Shown here one piece after another: positions 1 to 11,323 of a stretch of 64,000 nucleotides of DNA (its first letter is position 1; each line of letters begins with the position of its first letter). Source of the DNA: Sacculina carcini (lineage: Eukaryota; Arthropoda; Thecostraca; Sacculinidae); assembly GCA_916048095.2 (NCBI GenBank), contig OU696572.1, positions 10,901,376 through 10,965,375 on the forward strand. Reading direction: 5' to 3'. The notes beneath the pieces were generated by a model that was not told where the DNA came from, did not search any database, and saw only the letters and a program-made list of their open reading frames with translations. The position numbers were made by a program, and so were the translations under genes.

Positions 1-867
1 TCTGTACGTTCACATGCACACACACACACATTGAGTATAAGAAAAACTGTCCTGTTTGATCTTCTGTCGGCATGTTGTTGTTTTTTCAATTTCATACCAT
101 TTCCCCTTTGATGCCTCTAATTCCAAACAATCCAACCTTTTCGATCCGTTTTTTTTTTAAATCCTCTTTTTTCATTCTTTTCATCCTTTTTTTCCTCGTT
201 TTTTTTTAAATCATGTATTTGAAATATTGTATTAAATATGTCTTCTTTTCTCCTAGTGTGTTAAGTCCTGGTTTGTTTAACCTTTGTGTGTGTGTGTGTG
301 TGTGTATTCACGGATTTCACCGGTTTGTTGATACGAGAGAAGAGCTTTTAGGCTCGGACTGTCCTTTCTCGGTATCCACAATTGTCCAGCTTTGTCTTAA
401 TGTGTGTGTGTGTGTGTGTGTGGTTTTATGCTTGTGTGTGTGTGTGTGTGTGGGTGTGTTAGTGTGATGTTTTGGTCATGCATGGTGTAAATAACACCTG
501 TTTTGAAATGAAGAAGGATTAGTAGCTGTCAGCGATGTTTTTCCACATGTCTGTCCGCTTATACCTGTATATATGTGTGTGTGGTCCTTTTGCCCATACA
601 TCATGTTCACCTGCCGGAATGCCGAAGAATGCGAACTGACCTGTTAGTGACAATGATAAATCCGCACTTCCGCTGAATGTATGTGTGTGTGTCTGCACTT
701 ATGAATATTTGTACATGTATCAGTGTGTCTGTTTGTACAATGCGCATTGTAAATATTATACTGTCTGCGCATCTGAGACATATTGTGTGTAGAGATTGCG
801 CAATATATATGTTTCAATAAATGAAAAATGAAATGAAATATGTGTGTGTGTGTGTGTGTTTGTGTAG
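1..867. other. Intronic, TG-rich sequence upstream of the first visible integrin exon
   Basis: This stretch holds several (TG)n runs (about 285-304, 401-420, 433-451, 841-860) and T-rich tracts. No integrin-like exon could be supported here; the extracellular I-EGF exons of the gene must lie before the window or have escaped me. At 781-840 there is an AT-rich tail ending in short AAATG repeats that resembles a degraded LINE 3' end. Confidence 0.5.
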
Positions 868-1556
868 ACTTGTCGAGGTAAGTGTGCCGATTATCGTCCG
901 TGTGTCGACTGTATTGTGTTCGAAACGGGCGAGCTGAAGGAATCGTGTGAGGCCAACTGTTCACATCTTATCATCAATACCACTGATGTGGTCGAAGGTA
1001 CACATACACACACACGTACATACACACATACATGCACATACACACTATGATAAATGTCGGATAGTCTATCTGTCCATGGTATCAACTCCCGGCGGACTCA
1101 AAAGCTCAGCATTTTTTCCTGAAAGAAACGTTCTCTTAATTCTAATAAAGGAACTTATGAACTTATGAATGGTTGTTGAATACATAAATTTGGTTATTTA
1201 TTTGCTTGTATTTTTATCTTTTTCTCGTGAACTCGTATCTTTTTCTCGTGAGCCGATTTGAAAACGGTGAGAGGTTGAGAACCACTGTCTTGTACTCAGT
1301 AGCCACTGGTACCGGTACTGGTACCGGTTCAGCGGTGCCGACTCACTTCTCTGTTTGTTTGCGCATGCGCAGTGGAAACTCCTGACGAGCGAATGTGCAT
1401 GTTCAGCGACGAGCAGGGATGTCGCTATCGCTTTGTCTACGGTCTGGACGAAGATAAAAATCCTATTATTCGCGTGCAAGAAAGCAAAAAATGCCCTCCG
1501 GCTATCAACATTCTGGGTGAGTGTTTTCTTGCACATTGCACGAAATCTAACGCCCT

Positions 1557-1624
<68 letters not shown>

Positions 1625-3020
1625 CGTATTTTTTCACAATATCACACACATAAGATTGCTTATTCTTGCTGCGATATGTTCTTTGTCTGGACTTTCCATG
1701 CGTGAATTCTGATTGTGAATTCATGATATCTTATGTGACACATTTAATGAAAGTATATGCATAATTTTGAGCATTTTGAGCTAGTATTTAACGCTTTTAT
1801 AACGCCGAGCTTGTCGATTTGGTAGCGTTTGATTAATTGGCTTTCTGTGCTGATAATATGCAGTAATTATCAGCAACTGTCACGATACTAATTACTATAA
1901 TTTTGACTATTAGACGTCATCGAATTGAACAACACAAAACAGTTACTTTTTTGTGGCAAAACGACTTAAGTTATTCATTACTAAAAAACTTCTTATACAC
2001 ATGTAAATATATGAAAATACACATGTACTCGTAAATATTTATGTATGTTCTGTTGAATTCTACAGGGTTTTCTGTTTTGTCTCTCTTGTATGTACAGGTC
2101 TCAATTTGTCTCACTAGTTTCCTCTGGTTTTCAAAGAGTTCTCCTAATAGCACTGAAAAACTCATTTTCACCCGAGGCACCTTTCGACTTTTATTAATCG
2201 AAGTCATCTTCAGGGACATGTGTATATACACATTAAATATTATCGCTATATTCTAGAAAATTCCCCATATAAAAACTATCTAAAATTCATGCCGAATGCG
2301 CCGATTTGCACCGCCGTTTGTTTTAGTTATATTCTTGTGTGTGTGTGTGTGTGTGTGTATGTAGGTGAGTGTGTGTGTTCGTGATTGTGTATGTGTATGA
2401 CTCTTGTGCTTGTGTGTATGTGTGTGTGTGTGTGTGAGCGCTTTTGAGACCCTCGGGTGAAAAGCGCGATATAAATGTCTTAATGTAATGTAATGTAATA
2501 TGTGTGTGTGTGTGTTTGTGTGTTATTTATGCAGGCATTGTATTGACGCTGATTGCCGCCATTGTCGTGGTCGGTCTGGCCGTGTTGATGCTGTGGAAAC
2601 TGCTCACCACCATCCACGACCGGCGCGAGTACGCCAAGTGGGACTCGGAGCGCAAAAGTGCCAAATGGGACACGGTGAGTGCGACTGTTGAGGCCCCGTA
2701 GTCCCTCTGTGTGTGTGTCCACAGGATCATCCACTCCTCCTGTGATCTCTATACAGCATATAGGCGCGGAATTGTGTCATTTACGCATAGGTTCGGCGTG
2801 TTGACCCAGTGACCTAGATATTTTTATTCGATGACCTAGTGACCTACATTCGCTATAGGAGCCGTATTAGGTCCTTGCATGTGGTCCATGTGGCCTAAAC
2901 ACCCATCTCAAATTATCTCTTACACCATGCGCTAACTTACTGTGTGTGTGTTTTTGTGTAGTATGGAATCGATTCCGTACTTTTTGTAAACGTATACAGT
3001 ATACCGGGTTATACTCGCCT

Positions 3021-3054
<34 letters not shown>

Positions 3055-3121
3055 GTAGGGAGAGAACCCCATTTATAAGCAGGCAACGTCTACCTACAAG
3101 AATCCGGCCTACGGCAAATAG
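868..3121 (+). CDS. ITGB: Integrin beta subunit, C-terminal exons (beta-tail domain, TM helix, cytoplasmic tail)
   Basis: Heterodimeric adhesion receptor subunit at the plasma membrane, linking matrix to actin through talin and kindlin. Four exons are visible: 868-997, 1373-1516, 2535-2674 and 3059-3121. They join in phase (1, 1, 0) to give 158 residues. Exon 1 encodes a cysteine-rich beta-tail segment ([10 protein letters not shown], then ETGELKESC). Exon 2 continues the tail domain ([18 protein letters not shown]). Exon 3 holds the hydrophobic helix ([17 protein letters not shown]) and the membrane-proximal HDRRE motif followed by AKWD. Exon 4 holds NPIY and NPAY, the talin and kindlin/PTB sites, and stops two residues later. 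This intron before GENPIY matches known integrin beta genes. The 5' part, including the I-like domain, is outside the window. All three visible acceptors preceded by AG at 867, 2534 and 3058 sit just after TG-rich tracts. The tail type is beta1-like; the exact paralogue is uncertain. Confidence 0.95.
1559..1622 (+). repeat. (TG)n microsatellite, about 32 units, in integrin intron
   Basis: An uninterrupted TG dinucleotide run starts some 43 bases after the splice donor at 1517. Similar shorter runs occur in every integrin intron visible here and directly after the stop codon (3121-3164). Confidence 0.97.
2436..2499 (+). mobile_element. Probable CR1/L2-type LINE (or dependent SINE) 3' tail
   Basis: The text GACCCTCGGGTGAAAAGCGC followed by ATATAAATGT and a run of TAATG repeats is the usual 3' end form of CR1/L2-like retroposons (AGCGCTATATAAAT plus short tandem tail). 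It lies in the third visible integrin intron, sense to the gene. Only the tail is recognisable; no coding part is attached. Confidence 0.55.
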
Positions 3122-4163
3122 TGTGTGTGTGTGTTTGTTCATGTGTATGTGTGTGTGTGTGTGATTGAATTTGTCCAGTTCCTCACGAATTTCTTTGTTC
3201 GTCCGCTATTTTTCGCTGTGTTCTAGTCCACTTCATTCACTACACGCATACAAACATACACCCACCCACACACACATACACACAGGCACAACAAGCGCAT
3301 TTTTGAGATTAATGTGTGTGCTTGTGTGTGTGTATGTGTTTGACGAAAATATGTTTACTAACAGCTTCTAGAGATGCTAAGATGCTAGATTTCTGCGTAG
3401 ATTTTTCGACGATAGTATTTGTGTAGTGATTTGAGTCGTTTTATTGCTGGAATCAATGTTATATGTTTCATCGCGATTATTTGCGTTTTCATGTTGAATG
3501 GCCATCAGGCAGCTGTTGTATGTCCGTGTGCAGATGCGCGTGCGTGCGTGTGTGTGTATTTTGACACGAGAATATCACGTTCTCAGTATTGGATTGGATA
3601 CTTAATATTGATTGCACAATGATTTCATGGAGTAATATTCGACTTTTATAGAGCTTTTAAGCGTTTCAATTAATATTTGGCTTTGCTCAATGTGCCATTG
3701 ATTTATGCTGATGTTTGCTAATATACGCCTTAATACCATAAACGTGTCTGGAATTTATATTGGCATAGCTGTTATGCCGATGTAAAAGCGTAAATAATTT
3801 TGACTGAAAAGACCAAAACACTTCTCAAATTTACTATAAACTAACGTGGGAACGCGCATATAATCTGGATTATATCATATGCACATAGATTAGCACACTT
3901 TCAATAACATTAACACGATTACCACACTTTCAATAACATTAACACGATTAACATACTTTCAATAATATTAACACGATTAACACACATGTCAATAACATGG
4001 TTGTATTTGTATAACGTGAACACATATTTCAATGAATTCTGATAAATATTTGCATAGCGTTTTGTTGAACGTCATTTTAAGTTGAAAATTAGTTGAAGTT
4101 GATTTTTGGCTTCCCGCGCAGTTTTTTCTTGTTTACCCCTTTCTGCCACCGGACTGTATGCTT
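3122..4163. other. Convergent intergenic spacer between integrin and SOX-like genes
   Basis: It contains the integrin 3' UTR, which begins with (TG)n directly after the stop, more (CA)n/(TG)n sequence to about 3350, AT-rich DNA, and a short tandem repeat at 3894-3998. No conserved frame is visible. The 3' UTR of the minus-strand gene must also end here. Confidence 0.6.
3894..3998. repeat. Tandem repeat, about 29 bp period, 3.5 copies
   Basis: The unit is CACACTTTCAATAACATTAA followed by CACGATTA; copies begin near 3894, 3923, 3952 and 3981, the last being partial and mutated (CACACATGTCAATAACAT). Confidence 0.9.
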
Positions 4164-6455
4164 TTATAAGCAGTCAAGACTCCATTTGATGATCTCTGGT
4201 AAGTAGTGGGTAAGTGGTAAGTCAGGTGAGAATTCCTGCCTCAGATCGGTAATGGTCTCCTGGAAAGTGCGACTTTCTTGCAGATTTGAGTTTAAACACT
4301 TGCAACGTTTTGCGTCCACACAGGCACAATAAGATGGGTATGCGTCTTGAACACCGGCCGAGCTGTTTTGAAGCGCTCGAAAGTGCCGAACAATCCATTG
4401 GTTAGTCTCTTGTCGTCCATCTTGTACGTACTCCTCATGTAGGTGCTCCATAGTGCAATCATTTGAGAACAACTCAACAGTAGATTCTGTTTCGGAGCAC
4501 TGTTCCATTCGACAGCCTTTTTCTCGGCCGCTATGAAATGGATTAGTTTGCTCGTGGCTGTCCGAAATAGTTGTACCCAAATACCCATGACTTTCTTGAG
4601 TGTACCAGCACTTGTCTCTCTGTCGTTTGCCGTCGTAGGAAATAGTTTCGGCTGATATCACGACCTCTGAAGGACCTTGTAAGTGTGATTTTCTTTCCTC
4701 CAGGCACCTGTGAAAGAAACGTTCATTTGTGAATTTACAAACGTTTGAAATCAAAACGTCTCGTTGATAGATTTAGAAGTTGATTTCACTGCAGGGGTTT
4801 ACAATTTTACTAGGGAAGATGCTGTCAAATTTCCCTGGGTTTTATATGACTAGCGATCAAAATCACTTAAGTCGACCAGATACACTAGCAATGCGCATTA
4901 CGGTCTGCTAGGATGCGCAACATTAGATATGAATAATTCACATCAACAGTAAATATTGACATCCTTTCTCGGAAAAATTGTGCAGTTAAATTTAATTTTG
5001 CATTGTTTGGCTGTAGTGCTTGGTCGTCAATTGAAGGAAAAGGAAGAAGTATCTGACTCCCTCTGCTCGCTCATGGCGTAAACGGCTTTGAAAAGCACCA
5101 ATCATGACGATGATGCGCTATAGACATATACGCCCTTGTAACTAGCTTTTTTATGTAAAAAATTAGTGTACTCATCACCTGTCGATGAAGATGGCCGTTT
5201 CTGGTGCTGGTGAAGGATTTTGAGTGCAGTTCACTGCATCGGTCCATGTCATTGTCGCCTGGCTCCTGATGGTGTCATCGATGAACGTTGATGGACTTTC
5301 TTCAGCCGAATACCGTTTGTCTATGCCTTTCGATTCAGGATCAATATAGCATGCGTTCATAGTCCTTGGATAGATCTTGGTACAGCATGGCGGAGCAGAG
5401 GATGTGACCGTTTGAAGATGTTTCATCAAACTTCCGGATTCAGTAAGATTGGAATTGTATCCTCTCTGGCAGTGGTCCTCTTCCGGCAATGAAACTGTGC
5501 CCTCTTTAACCTTGAAATCGGCATATTCACATTGACGTTCGCAAGTTTCAGTGTTTGTTGCTGTTGATGAGTTTGTTGAGTGGTACTGTTCAATCGTAGG
5601 TAATCCGGATACAGTTTTCCCATGTCTTGGACCGCGCATCAATGCACCACTTGTTGATCCAAAATGACTCTGTGAATCGTAACAATGAATCTGGTCGTTC
5701 TCCATTGTGCTCGCATTTCCGACACGGGCTCTGATTGTGTTATTACCCTCCGTTGATGATTTTCGATCAACCATTTGCGAGGCGAAACAATTGACATGCG
5801 CAATCGAATTACCTTCTTCAATCGAATTGATCATGGTCTCAGACGGAACACCCGAATCAAAAAATGTATAGTGGCTGGTGTATTCAGGCGGTGGCACGGT
5901 GTAGCTTGTCAAGTAGCGCAGCAGCTCGGAGTTTTGCTCAGCCGGACAGAGGGTAGCAACTTCTGTTGAAAGACAATTCTGGCAGAGCGTCTGTGAAGTG
6001 AAAACACGCTCACTTTTATCTGAACGGATGAATTCGTGGTTTAAGCTGCCATCTGGAACACCTGGAATGTCAGGTTGTTCTACCGCATATTGGTTGCGCT
6101 GGCCAAACACTCCCTCATATGTGTACTGATCCGGGAAGTACGATTGGACAGTCGTCTTTTGGTTGCCGGTAAATTGGGAGTCTCCATATATCTTCACTGG
6201 GCCCGCGTCTAGAGATCCACACTTGGCAGACACCATCTGACCTCCATCGCAGGCGTTGCACAAGTTGTGTTTTTTGTTTGCGTGATGTTGAACCGGAAGC
6301 ATGGCGTGAAAGGGCAACTTTTTGTGCTTTTTGGTTTGCCTGCGTATCAAAAAACAACAAAAGTCGATTAAATCGAAATACTCCTAGTCTTAAGGCGGGT
6401 AGATCAGCGAGTTTGGGCATGTTTTGCTGAAAAAAGGCTGAGTGATCTGAAAGAA

Positions 6456-6493
<38 letters not shown>

Positions 6494-7552
6494 CGCCAAC
6501 ATTTAAACATTTTTAACAGGTTTTTTCGCAATCATAATTATAAGCCGGGCTGATGAAAGGAGAAAGCTTATGTAGCCTCAAATATGCACAAACACGAAAA
6601 AACAAAAAATCGAAAAGCAACTGAAAACATCAGAACGTTTTATACATTGACAATGTAATAAGTAGCAAAATCGCGCTTTGCAGCACATAAGTAGTTATAT
6701 ATTTAATGTAATTATATTTATAGTAATGTATATTTATTATTAGTAATTATATTTTGCATTATTATTTGGTTTTGGCTTATCTTATTATTGTTCAGGGCTG
6801 TTATATTTATTGAGATAATGTTTCGTGACTTCTTTCTTCAAAACCATTACCGATTTATCCATTTTAATCGGTTCTGTTAGTTCTTTTTGGAAAAATATTT
6901 GTTTTTAATTTTGTTCTTGAATTTGGTAAATCTTTGTAGGCCGTCTTTTGTTCAATTCAAATTTCGCTTGAAGATTAACTGGAAGAGTATTATGAAAGGC
7001 TTTGAATAGTTGTATTACAGTGCGATAGTGCCACTGTATCCTTAAATTTCAAGAATGTGAGTTTCTTAAGCATTCTATTCATTATGTACCAATCTATTTC
7101 CATATTGCAAACCACATTTGCTATTGGTGCTCTTTCGCACGTTACTTTATTGCATATATATTATAATACTTTATTGCATGAGCATTATACTACTTCATGT
7201 TATGTTGCCAAAATGGTATGACTCAATAAAATTTTGCATAGTGAAAATGTGCCACCAACTGGTATTTGAAGTCTGGATATTTCTGGAAGAAGCGTGATTT
7301 TTCTCGCTGAGCCATGACTTGGAAGCAGGTTCTCTGCGACTCGTCCAGTTCGCGCCACATTTTGCCCAACAAACGAGTGATATCTGTCAGCCGCATGTGC
7401 GGATGTTGCTTAAGCAGCACGCCGCGCATGCACGAACACCAGATGAAGAAGGAATTGCGCGGCCGCTTGAAGCATTTCTGCTCGAACTCCTCGGCGCACA
7501 TTTCGAGCAGTGATTCAGCATCACTCATGAACTCCAATTGTGGATTTGCCAT
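4164..7552 (-). CDS. Divergent SOX-like HMG-box transcription factor, complete three-exon gene
   Basis: Three minus-strand exons, 7552-7260, 6339-5179 and 4707-4164, join in phase (2, 2) with GT donors and AG acceptors to give 665 residues. Residues about 28-105 form one HMG box: KRPRNSFFIW, then MRLTDITRLLGKMWREL, then YPDFKYQ joined across the first intron to QTKKHKKL. The layout (RPxNxFxxW, hydrophobic core LGxxW, PDxKY, basic tail) is that of SOX/TCF sequence-specific HMG boxes that bend DNA in the minor groove. The SOX hallmark RPMNAFMVW is altered to RPRNSFFIW, so the paralogue group cannot be called. Residues about 106-665 have no recognisable domain; they are rich in Ser, Thr, Gln and Cys and look disordered, as in SOX activation regions. 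The ATG at 7552 begins a short acidic leader before the box. In exon 2 a stop follows the donor, so splicing to exon 3 is needed; alternative retention would truncate the protein after residue 484. Confidence 0.85.
6459..6491. repeat. (TA)n microsatellite in intron 1 of the SOX-like gene
   Basis: A run of about 16 TA units in the intron between the HMG-box exon and exon 2. Confidence 0.95.
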
Positions 7553-8047
7553 ATCGCCCTTGTCTCTTATCGCCTATACTTAGCACTCAACTGATAGGAA
7601 ACGCCGCTGAACACAAGGGGAATGTCACAGTTAACGTTCAGGGGAACACGACACCACAAGGAGAATGCTACAGCGACACACAGAAGACGTTGAATGATCG
7701 CTCATGCGTTAACTACACCGTGGCCTAGGCTGGGTTGGCTTTCGACCAATCAGAATGCTTGAATGTTCGTTCTGGTAAAATCCAGTGGTCTTCAAACACA
7801 AAAAGGATCATGGCTTGGCTTCACTTGAATATGACAACTATTAGGCTTGTAGTAATGATATTTAGCTTAAAACAGTATGATAATTTCTTCTAATACTCAA
7901 ACTGACCTTGAGAATTAAACATGAGAAAACTTTCATACTTTAAACACATAAATTTTTTGACAAATATATTTCGCAATTTGTAAAGCACAATAAACATTTT
8001 TGATATTTTTGCAACATATTGTGACGCTACCAAAAAACACAACATTT
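7553..8047. other. Spacer between BOK 3' end and SOX-like 5' end (both minus strand)
   Basis: About 500 bases that should contain the BOK 3' UTR and the promoter/5' UTR of the SOX-like gene. The part nearest the SOX start codon (7553-7760) has higher GC; the rest is AT-rich. No ORF with coding character is seen. Confidence 0.5.
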
Positions 8048-9337
8048 TCAGCTTGCAGTGTTCAATTTTTCTGCAAAAATCCTACTCAGAAGCGATAAAC
8101 AAACAACCAACAGAAGCGCCACTCCAAGGAGACCTGCCGCACCTCTAACGATGATTTTGACAACAGATGGCGCGCTAGGCTGCGCTTCGTAATGGTCCAG
8201 AATAGCGCTCTGAAACAACAAAAAAAGACAGGGCTATAGATTTGTGTCGAGGCTCGGGGGGATGACAGCCATCATGCATCATCATCATCATGCATTAGTG
8301 TTCAAAGTTGACTCAGTTGGTCAATTGCATGAGACCCTCAACTAATTTCGGCCTAGTCAATGTATAATAAAGTATAATTCTATATTATAATTAGTATTAT
8401 ATAAAGTATGTTCACACATTTATAATTTTTATATTGTTCGTTCATTGTTATGTTTTGCTATGCTGTCTTATATTCTATATATTTGTACTTTTATAATTTT
8501 CAACATTTGTATTTCCTTATCAATTCTAAGCCTTCCTAATTTCTTAAATACATTTTTTATAATGTTTCATTTCTACTCAGATATTTGTTATACAATCTGT
8601 TTATTAATGTTAATGCCTTAAAATTATTTAAGACAATTATTAATTAATTAATAATTGAATAAATTGAAATAAATTAATTATCAAATGTCTTAAATTATAT
8701 TAAAATGTCTTTTAATTGCCTATACATTTTTTATTAATGAACAAATATATTTCGATAAAGCTTTCTGAGAGGCAAAACCAAACCAGTTCTTAAATGACGT
8801 CAAATATATAGCGCGAGGTTTACACACCCAGCCTCCTTGCTCGACGATCCAGAGTCCCATATCGCCGCAGGCTACAGTTCCCATGGAGTCGACCAAAGTC
8901 TGGATGTACTCCGGATGACCTGTCACACATTATCGTTCACATTTGTATTATATCCTCCATCTTACTATCCACACTACAGACTACATTATAATGCGCGCTT
9001 CAACACGACTGTAATAGGGAATTGTCACCTAATTTGAGAAAATTATTTTCAATCAATCATGCCTTCATTCAGTTAATTGAGATTAAAACTATTCAGTTAA
9101 TTCAGATACTTTTTAGTACATATTAAAAAGTATATTAAGAGAAATGCCACTCAGATATAATGATAATTCAAAGTGTCGCCCCCTAGAAAGTGCCGCCTGG
9201 GGGCAGACCATCTCTCCCGACCCTGTAATAGTCGCTTCGCTTTGATGTGTACAGTTGACCGATGTTGTCATACAGTTTCATTCAGTGTTGCGTGTCGATG
9301 TGTACATGTATTGTGTGTGTGTGTGTGTGTGAGTGTG

Positions 9338-9370
<33 letters not shown>

Positions 9371-10075
9371 AGTGCGCATGCACATTGTGCAATCGGATTG
9401 CTTAGAATAGACTTAGCAGATCGTGTGTTAGCGGGATCTTGTTGTGATGTTGTATACTGTGAATACTGTCTGTGTGTGTGTGTGAGTTGTTGCTGATGAA
9501 TGAATTTCTTTTTTTTGTTGCATCGATTAAAGCTACAAAAAGAGACAAAAATAAGGAATTGCAAAAAAGACAAAACTATTATCGTAGACATCCTGAGGAT
9601 TCAAATAATGTTGCGACAAAAATCGCCCGATAGTACCACCACTAGTGCTTGGAAAATGAAACCGCAATGTCAAATTTAATATAGAAATATTTCCGCATTG
9701 TGATGTGGTTTTCGGGATTTTTAGTTTTTTATTCATCGCATAATTAAATCACGAATAATTAAATAGCAACCAATTAATAATTATTAATTAAATGGATATA
9801 TTCAGTAATTTAATAATTAGATAGACAATTTTGGGTGAAAAAAATTATGCTGAGAGATTCGGGTAATCGGTCTATTTTGATATGATCTGTAAGCACTATT
9901 GCGCTGAATCCAACGTTTTGTCAGCGACAATCTCGGACGCAACCATCTGCAATACCGCTGAGTATCCATTTCAGGTGGTTGACCCAGATCTACCCAGATC
10001 TATCTACGCGAGACAATGTGGAACAACACAGAAACTACAGAAGCAGTGTGCGTGCTATCACGTACCGAAACACGT

Positions 10076-10109
<34 letters not shown>

Positions 10110-11323
10110 CATAGTTTTACGAGGAAAGATTTCACGTCGTCAGCCCAGCGGCGCGTACAAGTGAAAACTGGCATCACTACTCGTCATGTACAAGTGAAAA
10201 CTGGCATCACTACTCGTCATGTACAAACAAACAACATGCCTCCTGTCAGCGGTTATCGGAGGCCAAGACTAGACTGTCATTTCATAGAATGAATTCGAAT
10301 TGATGATTGAAGAAATTGTGCAAATATAGAAATATACTAAAACGCAAAAACGAAAAAATGATGAATTACAAGAACATAAAACCCTTCCTACAGATAAATT
10401 ATTTAGATTAAACTATTGATTAGATTATTGATTAAATTAGACCATATTCGACAATCCATTGGGGGCATGGAATCTACTAAAGGTTCAGATCCCGTTCTCT
10501 ACGGTGTGTTCTCACCTATATCCACACACTCGACCGCCAAACAGCTCACCACCACACACATCGACGCCACTTTAGCCCAGCTGATCGCAGACGGCTGAGC
10601 AAACAGGTTGGTGGCCACCGCTTGTGTCAGCTGTCCGGGAACGAGCCGATGAACAAGCGGTGCGTTCAGCTGCCGGCTAACACAGCTGTAGACGGCCGGA
10701 CGCAGCCGCTCCAGCTGGCTGGCCAACAGCTGCAGCTGCCGGAACACACGACCGATATCGGCAGTCGCGGCCAGACGGGGCAGCGAGCCGAGACGCTGCA
10801 GATAAACGCGACGATCCAGCGGCTGGCGGCAAATGCGACTCACACGACAGCGGATCATCTGTGAGATCAGACAGCGCGTGTGTCGCATCACCGTCTCGAC
10901 GGCATCACAGCACGGCTCGCTGATGGCCCCCACTGCCGGCAAGCCGCAGCAGGTGCGTCGATCCTTATCCGATATATATTCGGCGATCGTGGCGGACGTT
11001 GTTGGCACAGTCGGCGAGACGACGCTCCAGCCCAGTGTGGAGCTCAACTTGCGACCGACCGCGGCTCCCACGTGGCCCAGACGGTGCAGTCGCCGTCGAC
11101 CTGACTCCAGTCGCGAGGAAACCGCCGGAGGGGGTGGCGGAGGCGGCAGACACGGCGGAGGAGTCACGTGACTGAAGCGGCGACGAGCGTTCGGTCGTCT
11201 TGCTCCCATCGCTGGAGTGCTGAGCTTGCGCTGCTGCAGGGAACCGCTAGCTGCCGACAATGCCAAGCGTCTGGAGCGGCCATACGCAGCGCCCGACAAT
11301 TTAGCTTCGCCAACGCCGTTCAT
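8048..11323 (-). CDS. BOK: BOK-type Bcl-2 family protein
   Basis: Multidomain Bcl-2 protein acting at mitochondrial/ER membranes in apoptosis. Exons 11323-10516, 8919-8828 and 8209-8048 join in phase (1, 0) to give 353 residues. The BH3 region reads LQLLASQLERLRPAVYSCV, close to the BOK pattern ending in IRPxVYxxVxRQL. BH1 is ISWAKVASMCVVVSCLAVEC (WGKV-type, as in BOK). BH2 ends LWIVEQGGW exactly at the last intron, the position conserved across Bcl-2 family genes. The last exon encodes a C-terminal anchor (GLLGVALLLVVCLSLLSRIF). The first 130 residues are basic and contain a proline run (TPPPCLPPPPPPP) not typical of BOK, which is about 210 residues in vertebrates. The start could lie further upstream: the reading frame stays open a little beyond 11323 and an AG acceptor precedes it, so the annotated ATG is a choice. 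The BH3 core Gly-Asp is Ala-Ser. Confidence 0.88.
8232..8480. repeat. Interspersed repeat, copy 1 (partner at 41246-41470)
   Basis: A block starting TAGATTTGTGTCGAGGCTCG and containing GTTCAAAGTTGACTCAGTTG is shared with 41246-41470, continuing into AT-rich sequence with GTTCGTTCATTG and TTTGCTATGCTG. This copy has an extra CATCAT expansion near 8277-8293. It lies in the last BOK intron just outside the exon acceptor at 8209. No terminal repeats or coding capacity were seen, so the element class is unknown. Confidence 0.85.
9312..9370. repeat. (TG)n microsatellite in BOK intron 1
   Basis: Interrupted TG run with TGAG variants in its middle; it lies in the 1.6 kb intron between the BH1 and BH2 exons. 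A (CA)n run occurs in the same intron at about 10078-10105. Confidence 0.95.
10155..10220. repeat. 33 bp direct tandem duplication
   Basis: The unit GTACAAGTGAAAACTGGCAT plus CACTACTCGTCAT is present twice head to tail without differences, inside BOK intron 1. Confidence 0.95.

Noticed and set aside
614..655. Cysteine-containing peptide frame MFTCRNAEECELTC, possibly an integrin EGF exon
   Set aside because: It stops in frame at once, has no acceptor before it, and lies between TG repeats; no integrin beta segment matches.
1209..1306. hAT end (GAGGTTGAGAACCACTG) in an integrin intron
   Set aside because: The terminal motif alone is too short and no opposite end was found; kept only as a hint, like similar text at 53090-53145.
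9173..9496. Long frames rich in Cys/Val or Thr/His
   Set aside because: They are translations of (TG)n and (CA)n repeats; the same holds at 17067-17729, 41693-42022 and 59306-59761.
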